Assembly (NCBI RefSeq): GCF_022878925.1 | Contig: NZ_CP084626.1 | Span: 434,001-498,000, forward strand | Direction of reading: 5' to 3' | Source of the DNA: Caballeronia sp. TF1N1 | GTDB taxonomy: Bacteria > Pseudomonadota > Gammaproteobacteria > Burkholderiales > Burkholderiaceae | DNA: 64,000 nt | In this document: positions 38,473-46,415 of the stretch, one piece after another | How positions within the stretch are numbered: position 1 is the stretch's first letter | How the letters are laid out: each line of letters begins with the position of its first letter | Position numbers and translations under genes: made by a program | Notes under the pieces: model-generated | What the model was told of the DNA's origin: nothing | Databases searched by the model: none | Seen by the model: only the letters and a program-made list of their open reading frames with translations

Positions 38473-38955
38473 ATGCAGAAAAGAGAAGTTGTTCCGCACG
38501 CCGGTTCTGAATATTCACAAGAAGATGAACTTAGCCGGTTTAGCGTCGATCGAGAAAACACCAAGCAAATGCTTGCGAGCGACTTTGGCATAACGTCCGC
38601 GTTCGTGCGGGTCGCAGTTCTTGCCAGGGTGCTGGGCATATCGCAGCCGACGATTTACGCGGCGATCCGGCGAGGATCGTTTTTCCTTCCTGTTCGCGCG
38701 CTCGGTTCAATGCCAGTCGTGAAATTCGACGACCTTGTGGACTGGTATTGCCAGCCTAGCCGCATTCCACCAGCTTGCGCGATCTTAGAGGAGGAGGGCA
38801 ACGCCGCGGTCGCTGGCGCTCCGCAATGCGAGCGCGCTCTGCCCGGAGAAGACAAAGTTGTCGACTTTGATCGTCCACGGAGCAGCCCAAAGGAGATTCG
38901 CGACGACATTGTGGCGGGCGTTCTCGCGCGCATGCGAGGTCAACGCCACGGATAG
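38473..38955 (+). CDS. AlpA/MerR-like helix-turn-helix protein (excisionase-type)
   Basis: 160-residue protein with a central winged-helix: VAVLARVLGISQPTIYAAIR followed by a beta wing (SMPVVKFDDLVDWY). This is the AlpA/HTH_17 fold used by excisionases and island regulators. AGGAGG lies 6 nt before the ATG at 38473. The C-terminal third is acidic and then basic with no recognised domain. Its divergent position opposite the second integrase suggests that it controls integrase expression or directionality. Confidence 0.8.
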   Translation: MQKREVVPHAGSEYSQEDELSRFSVDRENTKQMLASDFGITSAFVRVAVLARVLGISQPTIYAAIRRGSFFLPVRALGSMPVVKFDDLVDWYCQPSRIPPACAILEEEGNAAVAGAPQCERALPGEDKVVDFDRPRSSPKEIRDDIVAGVLARMRGQRHG

Positions 38956-38967
38956 TTTGGACGGACA

Positions 38968-39006
38968 GCGAAAAAGCCGCGAGCATTGAACTCGCGGCTT
39001 TTTCGC
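38968..39006. terminator. Strong bidirectional terminator
   Basis: A 16-bp perfect stem (38968-38983 with 38991-39006), 7-nt loop CATTGAA, with AAAAA/TTTTT in the stem on both strands. It separates the convergent AlpA-like and sigma-like genes. Confidence 0.9.
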
Positions 39007-39018
39007 TTGGGCGCAACG

Positions 39019-39666
39019 TTATCGCAATGAGCCCTTCTTCCTTGTCTTCATATGCCCCGAGGCTCTTGACGCGGCCATCACGGCCTCCGCGTGTTCGGGA
39101 AAGTGACGTTGAAGCGCGTCGCGGATCCGGCGCCCCACTCGATGCCTAGCCGCGTCGAAGTCTTTTTCGCTGATGCCGTGGTTTTTGCGCGCCTCTTCGG
39201 GCGTCGATCCGGCAAGCGCCTCGTCGAGGACGGCGTTTGCGACCGCGTCGTTCTCTATCGCCGACCGGACGGCGGCCATCGCAACGGCCGCCTTCGCAAC
39301 GTCTTGGCGCAACGAGAGCAGGCGCTCTGTGGACGACTGGAAAGCAGGGTCACCCACGGGCTCTCCCACCCAATCGACCTCCTGGTCAGCGCGCTGCCGA
39401 TAGTGATAGCCCACGCGCTCCGAACTGGCGATGCTTCTCATGCTCTGGGCCAGATAAGAATGAAACTCGACGTCCCGCGGCCATTTGCGTTGGCCGTCGG
39501 CCGTTCGCGTGATGGCTTCATGAAGAAGATCGAGAGGATCGTCGAAACCAGACCCAGCCAGAAAACGAAAACCATAAAGGCGCAGCTCCTCAATTTTTTC
39601 CTTGCTTAGTTTTTTGATCGCTTCCTCGATTTCTTTGGCGTTCGCGTGTTTTCTTGCTTTGGGCAT
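39019..39666 (-). CDS. Sigma-70-like protein
   Basis: 215-residue protein starting at 39666 after GGAGAG. The first part (IEEAIKKLSKEKIEELRLYG, then DPLDLLHEAITRTADGQRKWP and FHSYLAQSMRSIASS) resembles sigma region 2, and the end (TPEEARKNHGISEKDFDAARHRVGRRI) resembles a region 4 helix-turn-helix. It could be an element-encoded sigma factor acting on transfer or cargo genes. The similarity is seen by pattern only. It is divergent from the coupling-protein gene across 188 bp. Confidence 0.55.
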   Translation of the reverse strand: MPKARKHANAKEIEEAIKKLSKEKIEELRLYGFRFLAGSGFDDPLDLLHEAITRTADGQRKWPRDVEFHSYLAQSMRSIASSERVGYHYRQRADQEVDWVGEPVGDPAFQSSTERLLSLRQDVAKAAVAMAAVRSAIENDAVANAVLDEALAGSTPEEARKNHGISEKDFDAARHRVGRRIRDALQRHFPEHAEAVMAASRASGHMKTRKKGSLR

Positions 39667-39854
39667 AAAAGCTCTCCGGTGTTGTTGCGTTGTTCGAGGA
39701 CGGGCTGTCCTTGACTTGGCAGGCGCCACAGGGGAATGCGGGAAAGCCCGAGGTTTTGGAGAAACTCTTGGATGAGCGGTGTGTGATAAGGGGCGCGCGG
39801 CAGGACATCCGAATTTCTCTCGTTGATCGCATTCAGCCAATGAGGAGGATCGAG

Positions 39855-41897
39855 ATGAGCGACATTCGAGCAGGATCGAAAGGAACGCCGCCAAGCGTGA
39901 AACGGTTGGATTGGGCGAGGTGGCTGCGCTTGGCCGCATTGGAGGGCGGCATTGCGGGCGGCATCGCGCTTGCCGCGCTGTGGCGGGATTTGCCGTTGCT
40001 GCCCGCGCCGAGGGGCGAGCTCAGCGAGCACGTTTTGTTTTGGGCCAAACTGGCGACCCATGAGGCGGCGCCTTCGCTGTTCGCGCACAGCGCCAAGATT
40101 TACGCCGCGCATTGGAGCGCGATCGGCCTCGAGGGGCGGCTTGCGATCGAGTGGCGCGTCGCGTTGGCAAGCGTCATCGCTTGCGCGCCCGGCTTCTTCA
40201 CCGCACGGCGAGCCCTGACGCCGCGAGACGGACTTCTGTTTTTGCGCGGCCCGGCCCGTTTTGAAGGGGCCGCCGCCGTCCGTCGCCTAAAAAAGACGTT
40301 TCGGAAGCAAAACACGCGTCGCCCTGACCATCCCATCGCGCCGGACGTGCCGTGGCCCGCGAGCATGTGGACGCGCCACGTGCTAGTCGTCGGCGGGTCC
40401 GGCGCGGGCAAATCGACATTCATCAAGCCGCTGATCGAGGGCGTGATTGCGGCGGGCGAGCCGATGCTGCTGTTCGACCCCAAAGGCGATTTCACTGCTG
40501 CGTTTTCGGCGCCGGAAATTCTCGCGCCTTGGGACAGCCGATCGCTTGTGTGGGATGTCGCGCGCGACGTGAGAAACGTGTTGGAAATGCGCCGATTCGC
40601 CGCCGCCATGGTGCGCGAAAGCTCTGATCCGATGTGGTCGAACGCGTCCCGGCAACTTCTGGTCGGCTTGCTCGTTTATTTGCGCGGCACGAAAAAATAC
40701 GACTGGGGATGGCGGGAGCTAAGCGACTTGGTGGCGCTCTCGCAGCCTGAATTGCTCGCGATCATGCGCCGCTGGCATCCGGAGGCCGTTCGCGCAGTGG
40801 AGCGCGCATCGGTGACGACTCAAGGCATCTTGATCAATCTTTCGGCGTTTTGCTCGCCCATCATTGACTTGGCGAGAGCCTGGGGCGGCTTGCCCGCTGA
40901 GCGGCGCGTCAGTTTCCGCCGCTGGACATCGGGGCGCGGACGACGCCACAAACAAATAATTTTGCAGGGAAACGGCGCATATTCCGAGCTGACCAAGAGC
41001 TATCTCGAGGCCGTGATCGGCGTCGTCTCGTCCGTCGTGAACAGCGTCGAATTGGAAGACGACGAGAGTCGCAAGCTGTGGTTCATCGCGGACGAGTTCG
41101 CGAAGATGGGGAAGATTCCAGCGCGCGATTTGTTCGAGGTGGGTCGATCGCGCGGAGTTCGCTGCGTTGTCGCGTGCCAGGACTTCGCGCAAATCGAAGA
41201 AATTCACGGCGAACATTTTGTTCGGGCGTTGATGGGCATGTGCGCCACTCACGTGGTGGGACAGATGTCGCCTGGCGAGACGGCGGAGAAAATCTGCAAG
41301 GCGCTCGGCGCGCGGGAGCACGAGCGGCTGAATGTTTCCTCGTCGAGCGGCGGGGCCAGCGCGACGCAGACAAGCTCGTTTTCTCGCGAAAGCGTGCCGC
41401 TTTACTCGCCCTCTGAGCTCGCGTCGCGATTGGGGCCCGCGACCGACGAAGAAAGCGTCACGCTGCTCTTGGCGACGGGGGGCGACGTCTACGAGCTTGT
41501 ATATCCGCGGATTCGGTGGGAGTCAGCGCGCCCGGCCCATGTCGCCGCGCCCTGGACGCTTGGAGAATCGGACGTGGACGAATCCTTCCTTGTCAACGCC
41601 GACGCGCTTGACGATCTCAAGGCCGCCGGCTTGGGGGCCGCTGCGGCCGAAATGGGCGGGACAGCGAAAGCGAGCGCCTTGAGAGACGGCGCAGCCGGCG
41701 AAAGCGCCACCGATAAAAGCGCCACTCGCGAAAGATCTGGCCACGGACGAGCGACAAATGGCTGTGGATATCCCGTCGCCGCCAACGGAAGCGGCGGCTG
41801 CAAACGGTCTGAGCGCTTCCACGAGAAAACGCGCGACGAGGCAAACGCGGCTGGCGATTGCTTCGATGACGATGACGGCGCCGCGCGAGCGCGTTGA
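39855..41897 (+). CDS. VirD4/TraD-type coupling protein
   Basis: 680-residue membrane-anchored ATPase. N-terminal hydrophobic segments near residues 20-38 and 95-112 are followed by a FtsK/VirD4-like motor: Walker A GGSGAGKST near residue 181, LLFDPKGDF, and Walker B KLWFIADEFAKMG near residue 407, ending in a Ser/Gly/Ala-rich tail. It would dock the relaxosome to a type IV secretion channel. The ATG at 39855 is chosen because AGGAGG lies 7 nt upstream; another at 39840 is in frame. No secretion-channel genes lie nearby. Confidence 0.92.
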   Translation: MSDIRAGSKGTPPSVKRLDWARWLRLAALEGGIAGGIALAALWRDLPLLPAPRGELSEHVLFWAKLATHEAAPSLFAHSAKIYAAHWSAIGLEGRLAIEWRVALASVIACAPGFFTARRALTPRDGLLFLRGPARFEGAAAVRRLKKTFRKQNTRRPDHPIAPDVPWPASMWTRHVLVVGGSGAGKSTFIKPLIEGVIAAGEPMLLFDPKGDFTAAFSAPEILAPWDSRSLVWDVARDVRNVLEMRRFAAAMVRESSDPMWSNASRQLLVGLLVYLRGTKKYDWGWRELSDLVALSQPELLAIMRRWHPEAVRAVERASVTTQGILINLSAFCSPIIDLARAWGGLPAERRVSFRRWTSGRGRRHKQIILQGNGAYSELTKSYLEAVIGVVSSVVNSVELEDDESRKLWFIADEFAKMGKIPARDLFEVGRSRGVRCVVACQDFAQIEEIHGEHFVRALMGMCATHVVGQMSPGETAEKICKALGAREHERLNVSSSSGGASATQTSSFSRESVPLYSPSELASRLGPATDEESVTLLLATGGDVYELVYPRIRWESARPAHVAAPWTLGESDVDESFLVNADALDDLKAAGLGAAAAEMGGTAKASALRDGAAGESATDKSATRERSGHGRATNGCGYPVAANGSGGCKRSERFHEKTRDEANAAGDCFDDDDGAARAR

Positions 41898-41966
41898 CCG
41901 ATCCGAGGTCCGGCGCGTCAAAAGGAAACAACCAAGGAAGATTGAAACGCGAGCAGAGGAGTTGAC

Positions 41967-42329
41967 ATGGAAATCAAATCGCGGATTGCGCCGTGGCGAC
42001 GCAGGGGCAGGAGTTGCGGCTACGAAGATCCAGCACATTCCCGCTGCGGTCCAGAGGTCAACGATGACAGCGAAAGCGGCTCTGCGCATCTCCGCGAGGT
42101 CGGCGTTGACGAACTTGTTGCAGAGCGCCCCGATTTCTTCAAGGAGAGGGCTCAAGCGAGCAAGCGCGCGCGTCGCCGGGCGCGTGTCTTGGCCATGCTT
42201 CGCGTGCTCCTGTATTTCGGCTGGTTTATGCTGGGACTCGTCGTGATTGGGTCCATGCCGTTCCTTTGGCTGTGGGGCGCAGCTCAACGAGTTGCCGCAG
42301 TGGCACGGGTGCGTTGGACGAGGCGCTAA
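41967..42329 (+). CDS. Small membrane protein after the coupling protein
   Basis: 120-residue protein, hydrophilic and basic for about 70 residues (FFKERAQASKRARRRARV), then one strong membrane segment (MLRVLLYFGWFMLGLVVIGSMPFLWLWG, about 78-103) and a basic end. GAGGAG precedes the ATG. It lies 69 bp after the coupling gene on the same strand and may be co-transcribed. Family not recognised. Confidence 0.6.
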   Translation: MEIKSRIAPWRRRGRSCGYEDPAHSRCGPEVNDDSESGSAHLREVGVDELVAERPDFFKERAQASKRARRRARVLAMLRVLLYFGWFMLGLVVIGSMPFLWLWGAAQRVAAVARVRWTRR

Positions 42330-42511
42330 GCAATGCGACAAGTCATATGCCGCTGGCGCTCGCTTCGCCCGTGTCGAGGGCCGGTCCGCTAAAAAACGCA
42401 TCCGTTGCCGAGCCCAGCCAACGCAGGCAATGAGGATTTCAGCGCGTCAGAAAATCAAGAAAAAACAGGCTTGCGCGGTCGAAAAATCGCGCTAAGATGG
42501 AGTTGGAGGAG

Positions 42512-42544
42512 GCAAATCGCCCAGCCGCTAACTGGGCGATTTGC
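42512..42544. terminator. 13-bp hairpin, terminator-like
   Basis: Perfect 13-bp stem (42512-42524 with 42532-42544), 7-nt loop, without a clean T run on either side. It lies between the membrane gene (plus) and the 31-residue ORF (minus), so it may end either. Confidence 0.55.
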
Positions 42545-42555
42545 AGCTCTTTCGG

Positions 42556-42651
42556 CTATAACGCCGGAGGCGCCGTCGCGAAGATGAGAATCAGTAACAA
42601 GATTCCCATTAGCGCGCGACGGAGCCAGAGTTTGCCTTTGGGTTTGTCCAT
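42556..42651 (-). CDS. 31-residue single-span membrane peptide
   Basis: Very short frame MDKPKGKLWLRRALMG followed by ILLLILIFATAPPAL: a basic head and one hydrophobic helix. It has a strong GGAGG ribosome site 7 nt before the ATG, a TATAAT about 80 bp upstream on the same strand, and hairpins on both sides. Size and layout resemble small membrane regulators or type I toxins, but there is no sequence match that I can claim. Confidence 0.5.
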   Translation of the reverse strand: MDKPKGKLWLRRALMGILLLILIFATAPPAL

Positions 42652-42740
42652 TGGCCACCTCCGTTCTCCAGGGCAACTGCCCCACGCGGAAGCGGGTGCC
42701 ACCGCGATGAAGACATGGCAGCGCCCGCGGCCATTATAGA

Positions 42741-42765
42741 CAAACGCCCTCTCGGAGGGCGTTTG
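42741..42765 (+). terminator. Hairpin with T run
   Basis: 11-bp perfect stem (42741-42751 with 42755-42765), 3-nt loop, followed by TTTTG on the plus strand. On the minus strand it is followed at once by TATAAT, so it may also mark the leader of the 31-residue ORF. Confidence 0.65.
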
Positions 42766-42802
42766 TTTTGAAATAGGCAAATTCGAAGGCCGGATCAACG
42801 GC

Positions 42803-43114
42803 CTAGCCGTCGGCGCGCTCGATGAACACAAGATGCGCGAGCGGCCCAAGCAGCACAAACCAGCAGATCGCCCAGTTCGCGGCCGCGTCGGCGAAGAGGC
42901 CGAAAGCGGAGAACCCGCTTGATCGGTCTGCGAGGAGAAACGGCAGTGTCCAGCCGGCAATGCACAAGATCGCTCCAAGCAGCAACCAAAGAAGGTCCTT
43001 GCCGCGCTGAGCGCTTATCGCGATTACTCGGCCGAAAAGCGCCGCGAGCAAGAAGAAGCCGATCACGATGTTGACGATTGGAAAGCTGAGAAGCATCACG
43101 AACATCGAACTCAA
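42803..43114 (-). CDS. Small integral membrane protein
   Basis: 103-residue protein with three hydrophobic segments: FVMLLSFPIVNIVIGFFLLAA (4-24), LLWLLLGAILCIAGWTLPFLLA (41-62) and WAICWFVLLGPLAHLVFI (81-98). Basic residues in the first loop place the N terminus outside or periplasmic by the positive-inside rule. Family not recognised; the neighbours are lipoproteins on the same strand. Confidence 0.65.
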   Translation of the reverse strand: MSSMFVMLLSFPIVNIVIGFFLLAALFGRVIAISAQRGKDLLWLLLGAILCIAGWTLPFLLADRSSGFSAFGLFADAAANWAICWFVLLGPLAHLVFIERADG

Positions 43115-43297
43115 CGCCCAGCGAGCGAAAGACAGCCCGCGTCGGGCGCGCTCGTCCGGATTCTATTGAAAAACAGTTTTCGGCTTTTCTGACGCCGACT
43201 GTGTGGCGCTGCTCTGCATGCGAAGCTCCTAGATTTTTATGGCACGGCTCGCGCTGTCGCCCTTGCAAGCCGTCAAAGATCAAGTTGAGAATGCGGG

Positions 43298-43687
43298 TTA
43301 GCCCTTTTGGGGGTCGGCGGCGATCCATCCGTCGGAGCCTTTGAGCATTCGCACGCGCGTGGCTCCGGCTTTTCCTTCCACGTCGCACAGGTAGGCTTTT
43401 TCGCCGTCTGCCTTGCAGCCAATCAGTTTCACCGCGGCCACTGCTTGCTTTTGCTCAGTCAAACGTTGATCAAGAAAAGAGCTCTTGCCCATTATCTGCT
43501 CAGCTTGCGCGCGGCCCTCATCGACTTGTTTCGACAATGCCGCTCTGACGTCGGCTTCGCTGGGCGAGCCGCCGCAGGCCGACAAAAGCGTCGAGATCCC
43601 GAGCGCGGCGACTAAGCTTAGTCGTTTGGGCCGCTTCGACGATTGGGGAATGACGCTGACCTGGCGATAATTTTGTTTGATTTGCAT
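43298..43687 (-). CDS. Small lipoprotein, function unknown
   Basis: 129-residue exported lipoprotein: basic start (RPKRLS), hydrophobic core and lipobox LSAC near residue 38. The mature part begins GGSPSEADVRAALSKQVDEG, a helical segment followed by a small two-cysteine domain (CKADGEKAYLCDVEG) likely to form a disulfide. It may be anchored in the outer membrane. It follows another lipoprotein on the same strand. Confidence 0.7.
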   Translation of the reverse strand: MQIKQNYRQVSVIPQSSKRPKRLSLVAALGISTLLSACGGSPSEADVRAALSKQVDEGRAQAEQIMGKSSFLDQRLTEQKQAVAAVKLIGCKADGEKAYLCDVEGKAGATRVRMLKGSDGWIAADPQKG

Positions 43688-43732
43688 ATCTAATTTATGG
43701 GATGTTTGATTGAAAATAAGTAGTTCGCGTTT

Positions 43733-44419
43733 TTAAGGCGTTGCCGCAGGCGTTGTGTGTCTCAGCAGAAGGAGCCGGGTCGAAACAATTGGCCCCTTGA
43801 TCGGTGAGTCGCGCAACTCGGATTTGACGATTCGCTTTGCCGAGGGCGCATACCACAGCGTCTCTCGCGTGACGCCCGAGCCGCCGTAAAGCTCGTCGCT
43901 TTGCCACAGCGTCTTCTCCGCGATTCGAAACGCCTCGAAAATTCCGGCCGGCGTCTCCACGCGCTCGACGGCCTCGACTTTGGCCTGTCGCTTGCACTCG
44001 GAACGCCACGAGCCGTTGCGATAAAGATAGGAAGCCGTCCAGCTCTTGCCGACAAACAATGGGAATTCGAGCCGCTGGTCGCTCGGCTCGAATTCACTTG
44101 TCCCCGAGCGTCGATAGTTCGTGTTCGCGTCAATGAGCGCGAACCCCGAGCGGCCGCCCGAGAGCGAGATCGCGGTCTCGCTGGCGGAGACGCTGGAAAC
44201 GGCCTGCGCGTAGCGCGCGTTTTGAGCGGCGTCCAGATCGCTGCGGTAGTCGAACTCCCACTCTTCTCCGACAGCGAAGGTCGGGGCTTCGGCTCGGACC
44301 GGCGCGGGGACGGCCGTCGCCGAGGCGGGAACGGGCGGCGGGAACACGGTGCTTGTGTTCGCCGCGCACGCGGCGAGGCCGGCGAGGACTGCGCATGCGA
44401 GCAGTAAGAGCGCTCTCAT
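43733..44419 (-). CDS. Exported lipoprotein with beta-rich domain
   Basis: 228-residue lipoprotein MRALLLLACAVLAGLAAC (lipobox LAAC, Cys18). After a Pro/Ala linker comes a beta-rich domain starting FAVGEEWEFDYRSDL, with TLWYAPSAKRIVKSELRD near the end. This pattern is seen in periplasmic lipoproteins of the DUF3108/LolA-like barrel type, though I cannot fix the family. The stop of the CAP gene lies 12 nt upstream, so the CAP-domain protein and this lipoprotein are probably co-transcribed. Confidence 0.75.
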   Translation of the reverse strand: MRALLLLACAVLAGLAACAANTSTVFPPPVPASATAVPAPVRAEAPTFAVGEEWEFDYRSDLDAAQNARYAQAVSSVSASETAISLSGGRSGFALIDANTNYRRSGTSEFEPSDQRLEFPLFVGKSWTASYLYRNGSWRSECKRQAKVEAVERVETPAGIFEAFRIAEKTLWQSDELYGGSGVTRETLWYAPSAKRIVKSELRDSPIKGPIVSTRLLLLRHTTPAATP

Positions 44420-44430
44420 TGCGGCGCGCC

Positions 44431-45564
44431 TCAATTGAAGACCGGCGAGCGATTCGCGCCGGCTGCGCCCGGCGACCGTTGCGACTTCGCGGAGGCCGCG
44501 ACCGCAGGCGTGGCGGACGTGTTCGAGGATCCCGTCGCCGTGCCCGTCGTGAACGACCAGCTCACCGAGAACGGCGTCGCCGTGGTGATGGAGGTGTTCG
44601 TCAGCGAGCCCGTCACCGTGACCTTGTAGGTCGTGTTGTTGGCCAGCACGGTCGGCGAAACGCACATCGCAAGACGCGTGGCTTCCGCGTTGTTGCTGTT
44701 GTCCGTCTCGTCGCACGGCACGTTGTTGCCCGCCGCGTCCGTGATCGTGAACACGACGTTCGAGAACGCGCCGTTGCCCGCCGCGCTGAGCGTCACCGGG
44801 TAACCGACGTTTTGGCCCACCAGGTTCGGGTGCTTCGCTTCGATCGGGTTCGGCGTTTCCACGGCTTGCCATTGCGGCTTGACGTTCGTCTGGCCGTCAT
44901 ACGGGTAAGCGACCAGCTTGTTGTCCGGCGTCGAAGCGACGTAGTCGACAAAGTCGCCCGTGAACGTCGAATACTTCGTCATGTCGGCGCTCGGCGCTTG
45001 GCCGAAGCCCACGCCCGTCGTGTCAAACAGGAAAATCGCGCGGTGGAACGGAGCGTCGAAGAGGCCGTCGATCGCTTCGGTCGAGCTCGAGAACGGCCCC
45101 AGGAAACCCGCGGCGATTTCGCCCACCGAGTTGGTCGCGTAGCCGGCGGCCGCGACGCGGTCGCTCGGCGAAACGCCCGTGAAGTTCGGTTGGCCTGCGG
45201 CTTCATAGTGGCCCACGTTGTTGGTCGCTTGCATGTTCAGCGCATGGCTTGTCGCCGCTTGCGCGACCGCCGGCACGTATTTCAGCGCAGAAAGGCCTAG
45301 CTGAGCGCGCATCGCGTTTGTGTAGGCCAGCGAGTCGTTGACCACGTCGCCGGTCGCCGTGAAAGAGCCCGCGCCCGCCGGGGTCAACAGGGAGATTGAG
45401 CTTGTGTTCGTGTTGGTGTCCGCGCCGGTGTTCGCGCCCCCTCCCGTGTTCGCTCCGCTGCCGGTCGGCGTCGTGGCCGCTCCGCCGCTGTTTCCTCCGC
45501 CTCCGCCGCAAGCTGCCAGGAAGAGGGCAAAGGCGGCCGCCGAGGCCAAGGTTTTAGTTTTCAT
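44431..45564 (-). CDS. CAP/SCP-domain lipoprotein with Ig-like tail
   Basis: 377-residue exported protein. Signal peptide with lipobox LAAC (residues 15-18), a Gly/Thr/Asn-rich linker, then a CAP (SCP/PR1, YkwD-like) domain: NAMRAQLGLSAL, AATSHALNMQ, NNVGHYE, and SVGEIAAGFLG. The C-terminal third (PNLVGQNVGYPVTLSA ... YKVTVTGSL ... VSWSFTTG) is an Ig-like or fibronectin-like module. CAP proteins are secreted or surface proteins with roles in envelope or host contact. GAGGATC lies ahead of the ATG at 45564. It is divergent from the XRE regulator. Confidence 0.85.
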   Translation of the reverse strand: MKTKTLASAAAFALFLAACGGGGGNSGGAATTPTGSGANTGGGANTGADTNTNTSSISLLTPAGAGSFTATGDVVNDSLAYTNAMRAQLGLSALKYVPAVAQAATSHALNMQATNNVGHYEAAGQPNFTGVSPSDRVAAAGYATNSVGEIAAGFLGPFSSSTEAIDGLFDAPFHRAIFLFDTTGVGFGQAPSADMTKYSTFTGDFVDYVASTPDNKLVAYPYDGQTNVKPQWQAVETPNPIEAKHPNLVGQNVGYPVTLSAAGNGAFSNVVFTITDAAGNNVPCDETDNSNNAEATRLAMCVSPTVLANNTTYKVTVTGSLTNTSITTATPFSVSWSFTTGTATGSSNTSATPAVAASAKSQRSPGAAGANRSPVFN

Positions 45565-45729
45565 TTGATCCTCGTTTGCGGCTTGCGCTGTTTCTGGCGC
45601 GCCCCGCATGTCTTGATATGTTTATAAATTAACGTAATGCGACTACAGATTAACGTAACTCGTGTATTTTGCGCAGGGCATCCCCTAGAAAATAGACCCG
45701 CGTCGCTTTTTCGCGACGAGGGAGCTAGC

Positions 45730-46176
45730 ATGCGAACGGCCGGTGGGAGCGAAGAACTGCTTAAGCGAATTGGCGGAGCGATTGCGGCCGCGCGCAAGCG
45801 CGCGGGTCTCACGCAATCGGTCGTGGCGAACGCCGTTGGCGTCGAGATTCAAACGATTTCTCGGCTGGAAACCGGAACCATCTCCCCGACCGTTCACCGC
45901 CTCTCTCAATTCGCCGAATTGTTCGACTGCCCCATCGGATCGCTCTTCGGCGAGCATCGAGCAGCCGCAGGCGAAGACGCGCGGTCTTTGAGCTTGTTGA
46001 TCGCGGATTTGCCGAGGGAGGACCGGCGAGTGATCCTCCGAATCGTCTCGGACGCGGCGTCGCTGGCTCGCGCGAAGGACGAGAGGCAATACCGCGAAGC
46101 GGCCATCGAGCGCCGCGAACTGCTCGATGCGACCGGCGGCGACAAAGGCAAGAAACGGCGGGCCAAACGCTTGTGA
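45730..46176 (+). CDS. XRE-family transcriptional regulator
   Basis: 148-residue protein with a Cro/CI helix-turn-helix (IGGAIAAARKRAGLTQ, SVVANAVGVEIQTISRLETG, residues 14-50) and a helical C-terminal part with a basic tail. GAGGGA precedes the ATG at 45730. It lies divergent from the CAP-lipoprotein operon across 165 bp and is therefore the likely regulator of it, of itself, or of both. Confidence 0.88.
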   Translation: MRTAGGSEELLKRIGGAIAAARKRAGLTQSVVANAVGVEIQTISRLETGTISPTVHRLSQFAELFDCPIGSLFGEHRAAAGEDARSLSLLIADLPREDRRVILRIVSDAASLARAKDERQYREAAIERRELLDATGGDKGKKRRAKRL

Positions 46177-46415
46177 GCGAATCGGCGCGTTGGCCATGAC
46201 CATCTTTCGCCACCGCGCATGGCGACTTGTCTCAACAGTCATCTCCCCCCGTCCTTCTCTCGTTCTGCCGCTTTAAGCGGCGCTGTCCAATGGGCGAGAT
46301 ATTCCTCGAAGCCCGCGTGTCGCGCCGCTCATTGCGTCCGGCGTTCCCTCTCATTTCGTCCGGAATCGCGTCGCTTGCTCCATCGAGCCGGCTCCGTCGC
46401 CGGCGAGCCCATAGA

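Noticed and set aside
44420..44872. N-terminal extension of the lipoprotein frame 43733-44872
   Set aside because: It overlaps the CAP-domain gene in another frame; a clean signal peptide begins at 44419.
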